64,000 nucleotides of DNA from assembly GCA_008973525.1 (NCBI GenBank), contig WACJ01000297.1:310001-374000 (forward strand). Reading direction: 5' to 3'. Source of the DNA: Stenopsyche tienmushanensis. Taxonomy: Eukaryota > Arthropoda > Insecta > Trichoptera > Stenopsychidae. Below are positions 58,655-64,000 of this stretch, piece after piece; the first letter of the stretch is position 1; every line of letters starts with the position of its first letter. The notes beneath the pieces are model-generated. The model had not been told where the DNA came from. It was given only the letters and a program-made list of their open reading frames with translations, and ran no database searches. The translations under genes and the position numbers were made by a program.

Positions 58655-61219
58655 GAGACAAAAAAATATTTAAAAAAATGCAGAGGCAATTGATAATTGT
58701 TTATAATAAGGGTGATCACATTTTATATTGAATTGTTTAAAAAAGTTGAAGAATTTATGTTTTAATTTGAAAAAATAAATAATGGATTTCTTTCGGGATA
58801 ACCTTAAGGGATGAATTCTTGAATTGAATAAAAAAATCTTTGCAATCTTCAGGAGACATCTTCAATTGATCACCATGATTATCTTTTTAAGTGTTATTTT
58901 GAGAGTAGAAACCATTTTAGCATTTGGATCCCCATGGGGGATCCATTCGCATTAATATCTAAATGAATTACATTGAATATTATAATTTAATATATGCTTT
59001 GCAAGTTTTTATCAAAATATTATTATATCGCTTTGAGGGAGAATGTATAAGGTGCAGACAGTGAAACACAAAGCTTGGCAGCTTTCGCAACGTCTGCTAG
59101 GAAGCTCAAAGTTGGATTCATTACTTAAGCATTTCATCATTGAGTGAGTTAATGCAGAAGTGAGGGCTGTTCAGTGACAAGGTGCAGACAAGCTCTGTAG
59201 AGGAAATCAGAGTTGAGCGATGGATTGTCTTCGGTATCGACTGCAGCCGGGTGCAAGTTTGGTCATTAGTCATAGCGGCGAGGATAATGGATAATGGTGC
59301 ACTAACGTCTTTCAACGGCACTCTGCTAACCCTGCGCTGACATTGCTCTGCACAACACGTTCTGAAAACCCTAATCCCAACGACAGACGATGCATTGCAA
59401 TTTTTCATATGGATGGATTTATTTAGACGAGGTTAGAACCTTCCTTGTGAAAAATTGTACCAACAGCGTTGATATAAAAAAAGGAACCTGAATGTCAACA
59501 TTTCCTTCGAATTTTTATATGAAATTACGCTAAATCTCCTATAAAAACAATTATGCTTGAAGTATAGATAAATACAAAAAAAGTTTATGTCGCTCGGATA
59601 AACGGTTATCCGAGGTATGACACACATGGTGTATCATCAGCCATTCTGTTATTAATATTAGAGACTGTGTGCAACGAAAATAGCAGCAAAAAACGAAACT
59701 TATTGGTACTACACCGTGCATGTCCATGACCTCCAGATTGAGCCTTATAGATTCATGTTTAGTGTGCATGTAGTAATTTTTTACGTGTGAATATATCTGA
59801 ATCATATAAATCTACAGTTTTTCCCACAATCTATTACAGATTTAAACCCAAAACTTTATAATAATTGTCTAGAACCTAACCCACTATATCAGCATCTTTG
59901 CAATAGAATTTGTCTATAATAACACTAAGTTAGTTACGGTAGTCGTGCAATTATGTGAAATTTGAATGCGCGCGCATCTGCGTATGTATGAAAATTTGTC
60001 TTGCATAGCACAAATATACCAAGATTAAATAATAAGTCATTCTTTTTATTATTTTATTCTCTTTTGAGACTTGCAGCATAAATAAGGGTTAAGAGAAGCG
60101 GGTGCCCGTCAGTGCCAAACAGTTCGCTTTGTTGTTAGTATTTTGCTTTTGAAACGCTTTGACGGATATTGCAGGCAGAGTTACATGCGGATTATATATA
60201 GGGAGGCAGGGAGAAGGCTTTGCGGCTATCCATTTTGCTGCTAAAATGTCATTTTACTCACATAATAGACTATAAACGACTTTTCTAACGAACTGTACCG
60301 TTCATATTTTGATAAGGTCCTAGTGCAATTAAGGTATTTAACCAAAACACAATATTGCCCCGAAACAGTCGACGAGATTGATTTTTATGCACGTCTATAT
60401 TATTCGTGTATTTTATTCAACTACGTCCATTTCACCACTCTGCAAATAATACCCGTCGAATATTCGCTTAAAATGTCTGTATATTTTCATTGCTGAAACC
60501 ATCATTCTGCTGAAATAACGCTTAAAAATGCGGATCAATGCATTCGAATCGTCCATTGGTAGGATTTGAGATCCACTCTGATTCACATATTGTGGAGCGA
60601 AATATTTTTGTTTCGACAGTATTATAAGGCAAAAAAACCTTCGAAATGAAAGCCTTTAAAAGCAAAAATGCACATTGAATAAGTAATGTTATTTTAAGTG
60701 CTTTTATGCAGTGTATTTGACCAACTATCATCAAAATTCTAGTGGATTTCATCGAAACTCGTTCAGAATGTTGTAAAATATGAATGAATGATTCTTTCAA
60801 CTGAATTCGACATGTTTATAAAGTCGAATGTAGTTAAATAAATTATCGTCAAATGGGTACTATTGCCACACATTATGTGATTTGTTTTATAATGCAAATC
60901 CGTCAATATAAACAATATTTATGCAAAATGTAGATATCATATGATCAAAAATTTTTTTCGCATTTTATTCCAAGACATTAATATGAATTTGTGTTGATCA
61001 AAATAAGACTTTTTTACTCAGTCATCATTGAACTGATCTTAGTTATCCGCGAACGTGGGTCTTGACCGAAGTCTCGCAGTTGGATCTTCTTTATATATGC
61101 TGAAATATAAGCACAAGCTGAATCATACCATTGTGTATTAATATCATATAATATTCATCCACCTTTTCAAATGGACCACATAAATCATCTTCATCTTTGT
61201 AAAATTATGATATTAAATA
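58655..61219. other. Unique sequence, no supported gene
   Basis: 59030-59420 and 60070-60230 are less AT-rich. A 95-codon minus frame (59408-59121) is the best candidate but has no recognisable domain. 59705-59750 carries a short trace of repeat F (GTGCATGTCCATGACCTCCA). Confidence 0.4.
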
Positions 61220-61816
61220 AAGCGGAAAGAAATGTCATTTTTTTGTTGTTGCGTCTTTGCCGTCAGTTTGCCTCGGGTTGCTGTTGAGTGAATAGATACG
61301 TCAAGGTGAGTATCATTTTGAATTAAAATAATTAAAAGCAAAAGAAGCTACCCAGAGCATCTGTGAAACATATGGCAACATATTGAATATTCGAAAATGC
61401 CATAGATGGTTCAAAAAATTCAAAAGTGGCAACAGAGATTTGAAAAATAACCCAAATCAGAACGACCTCCAATAATCGATGATGACGCATTAAATTCTCT
61501 GGTAGAATCTGATCCTCAAAAAACAATAAAAGAATTATTGCTAAACATTGGCTGTCCCTGGTCGACAGTAAAAGACCATTTGTAAAGACTCGGGAAAAAA
61601 CATAGACAGGGAATTTGGGTACCCCACGAGCTGTCATCACACTGAAAAAAATCTGGAAAACCGGCCGAATTTTACGAAAGAGGCATTAAAAAGCTACCTA
61701 ATCTATTGAGGGTAATTATAAATAACAATGAAAATTATTTAATTGAGTAATGTTGTTTAACTTTATTAAAATAATTTTTTTCTTCAAATAACAAAAAATG
61801 ACATTTCTTTCCGCTT
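61220..61816 (+). mobile_element. Internally deleted mariner (597 bp) with perfect ends
   Basis: Inverted ends AAGCGGAAAGAAATGTCATT at 61220 and, in inverse, at 61816, identical over about 24 bp. Flanked by TA at 61218-61219 and 61817-61818. Distinct TIR sequence from the other mariners here. About half the length of a full element. Confidence 0.88.
61320..61750 (+). pseudogene. Mariner transposase with catalytic core deleted
   Basis: Readable pieces in order: helix-turn-helix region (SERPPIIDDDALNSLVESDP, then IKELLLNIGCPWSTVKDHL), linker GIWVPHELSSH at about 61614-61646, then a direct jump to the C-terminus KPAEFYERGIKKLPNLL ending ...NENYLIE and a stop near 61749. The whole DDD catalytic region (about 200 residues) is gone. 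Additional stops lie in the N-terminal part. Related to the transposase at 41111 (PLKIDDDVLLNLVESDPRQS, WVPHDLS). Confidence 0.82.
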
Positions 61817-63059
61817 TATCTAATATTTGGATTTGTTTAATATAAATTATTTTATTTTATTCACATTAAATAATGCTTATTTATTTTTCACACAAAAAAC
61901 AGGAAGATGATCTATTATAGTACTCTGTTAATTATAATGTTGATCGATAAAATGACATTTTTCGAAATTTACTCATAACTTATTCTAATGCACTTGCACA
62001 GAAACGCATAATGGGCTCATAACAGCGACTCTTATTATGGCAATTACCCGTTATTTATCTTCCAATGTCCATTTTTGCTTATTGTAATAAGTTTGTAATA
62101 AACACACCTGTATTTGGCGTAAAACAATTTCGATGACTCAACAATCGCACAAAGCCCAGTAGCCAGAGCAAATTAATAACTATGATCACGGTCGTAAAAC
62201 GATGCAATTCCAAGGATCCAAATTGTAGACGGGAATTTTTCGAACCCATCGACATGGAGGATGATTCCATAAACAAAGATAATTCCATGGTTTTAAATCA
62301 ATTTCCGGTGATTATTGGGCGTTCAGTAAGTTGAATCAGGGCTGTAATCACTCATTCAGTGAAACAGAGCTGAGCGGCCAATGACGATCATTAGATATTC
62401 CCGATGGGTATGAAGAGCTCAGAACGGAGTACAAACAGCGCTAGCAGACGGAGTCTACGTATCTTCCACTGGTACATGTGTACTGGCTCCTGCCGACTAT
62501 TTTGATACGTCTACGTGCACTGAATATGTTATTTGGTTTTCCTCGAATTTTATTTTCAGAACTAAATGTTATTTTTGATCAACAGAACGCTCGGAGGCTT
62601 CGTAACTCTTATATACGAATTGAATTTAAAAATACACACGAAAAAGAACAATTCTATGGACATAACAGGTAGGCTAAATATATAACATAGAGATGATCGC
62701 CTAGGGTTATTTTCCAACTATATGACATTATATTTTTTGCTTCATAGATATTTAATTGACTGTGCCCATTATTATAGCTGTTTTACAGACAATAAATCAA
62801 TATTTTCGATTTTGCAACAGTGTGTAATAGTAGGTGTGTGAGCACTAAATTATAAAATGTAGGGGCTTAGATCTTGGACTGAGTATATTCGGGTTGAAAT
62901 TAAAGCTGTGGTATAAAGTCCCCATACTCACCAATTCGTTAGACCAGAAGTGTTAATATTCCCAATCGATTACGTGTGTTTCTTCTGAAAGATTAAACTT
63001 TTAAACAATTATTAAAATGGGAGGATATTCAGACAATAGAAATAAACATGATTAAAAAA
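61817..63059. other. Unique sequence, no gene seen
   Basis: AT-rich with a less AT-rich patch at 62300-62520. Small frames only (for example 62288-62079 minus, 62478-62672 plus), no motif. Confidence 0.45.
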
Positions 63060-63880
63060 TTGCAAAAAAACATTTTTATTTTTCATCATAGTCTTATTTC
63101 AGCTGGATGCACTTTTCTCAAGCGATATTCAATAGCTTCAATACCCTGGTTATAGTGAGAACCGTCGAGCTCGTGAAAATAGCCATCTGTCTTTAGAAAC
63201 TGTCTTCGCCTTCTATGGATGCAATTCTTCCCTTTCAGTGCATTATTTCGACTGTTTCTTTATATCCGGGTTGTTGTTAGACTTCACGATGTCCACCCAT
63301 AAAACCCCAGGGAGGGGGGGGGCCAACCTTACGCCCGCGGGTAACAGTTGAAACCCTGGGGTAATGACGTGGAGTAGAGGTGTGCAAAAGTAGCCTCGTC
63401 GGTTTTCTCATCTAACACTGCTGGAGTAGTCCAGCTAACATGAGTTGGGTGCGCAGGTCACCCTATGCTGCATACCCATAAAGGGGCATGTAGGACAGCC
63501 GATTACTGCAGTGCAGGAAATGGGTTCGATTTATAATTAACCTCCAATCCAGTCAGTCGCTGTCTGATGTCTGTCGTCTTCTTTATACATCAAGTGTGAA
63601 GTAATGGACCCATGTTCCTAGCACTTTTTGAAATCCAATACCATTTTGTGGATTTTATTCACCATAGCTGGTGTTTGGTCAACCACTGCGGTGTTCGTCT
63701 TGGCAGTTCGTACGGTCTCGTTTAAACTCTGCCAACTAATATTTTTCTACCATCGAATTTTTTTAAACAACCTCCATCTATACGTCACGTTGGATACTTT
63801 TGGGACTATTCTGATATTGTTATTTCCGATCTTTTGCAGTCAATTTGAAGGGTCTTTGCTGACCAATTTGATTGCTACTG
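63060..63880 (-). pseudogene. Mariner transposase remnant, N- and C-terminal pieces
   Basis: The minus strand at about 63740-63625 reads AEFKRDRTNCQDEHRSG then (frame change) TPAMVNKIHKMVLDFKK, the second helix-turn-helix region of a mariner transposase. At about 63215-63105 it reads GYFHELDGSHYNQGIEAIEY then RLRKVHPAEI, the C-terminal end (FxxLDxSYYxxGIxxLExRW type). The middle (63320-63590) is not recognisable as transposase and includes a G-rich run at 63311-63322 and GC-richer DNA, probably a later insertion or rearrangement. The catalytic core is missing. The plus-strand 86-codon frame at 63628-63888 is antisense to this remnant and is not a gene. Confidence 0.6.
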
Positions 63881-64000
63881 CCGACTAACCAAGCAATTCT
63901 GTAGATTTTAACCCAACATGATAGAATAAAAATCGGAATCCATAAAAGTTCTCATATGAAAATCATTTAATTTCATTAGCAATATAGCAAAAGACGAAGA

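Noticed and set aside
63480..63545. tRNA-like segment ending GGGTTCGATTTA
   Set aside because: T-arm-like word without matching acceptor, D or anticodon stems.
63628..63888. 86-codon ORF resembling a hydrophobic membrane protein
   Set aside because: The opposite strand reads as a mariner helix-turn-helix region, so this frame is antisense to a transposase remnant.

Overview
This window looks like intergenic or intronic DNA from an arthropod nuclear genome, most likely an insect. The evidence is AT-rich unique sequence, no operon-like gene packing, and a dense mixture of eukaryotic transposons (mariner, piggyBac-like, Helitron-like and LTR elements). I found no convincing host protein-coding exon, tRNA, rRNA or CRISPR array in 64 kb. 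Nearly all recognisable coding sequence belongs to mobile elements. Species and order cannot be fixed from the sequence alone.

Layout. 1-21 kb: mostly unique AT-rich DNA with mariner scraps at 785-1262 (minus) and 3082-3720 (minus). At 5161-6257 there is a decayed element carrying a broken copy of a multi-copy arthropod protein of unknown function. A piggyBac-like repeat lies at 12490-13015, and small pieces of an LTR family (here LTR-B) at 9.7 and 15.8 kb. 21-26.2 kb: a TIR-bounded mariner (21076-22151) interrupted by LTR-B sequence, a second copy of the 12.5 kb repeat, and a truncated mariner (25498-26160).

26.6-30.9 kb: the clearest single object is a young LTR retrotransposon (26613-30916). 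It has 4-bp target duplications, near-identical LTRs of 663 and 666 bp, a primer-binding site, a polypurine tract and one long gag-like ORF of 648 aa that contains about thirteen 72-bp tandem repeats. There is no protease, reverse transcriptase or integrase, so it is a gag-only, non-autonomous element. It is inserted in an older dispersed repeat rich in the motif AACCG.

31-64 kb: Helitron-like 5' ends (33.2, 39.2, 47.3 kb), an almost complete mariner with perfect 25-bp TIRs and only two stop codons in the transposase (40947-42221), and piggyBac-type elements with TTAA ends and palindromes (45510-45954, 56035-56338, 57890-58654). The last of these keeps a recognisable Cys-rich piggyBac C-terminus. 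Other mariner remnants and MITEs lie at 48.3, 49.7-50.4, 53.0, 55.7, 61.2 and 63.1-63.9 kb. Between these lie unique islands less AT-rich than the average (about 7.9-9.4, 17.4-18.0, 23.1-23.3, 31.5-32.1 and 56.6-57.1 kb), which may be regulatory but carry no recognisable gene.
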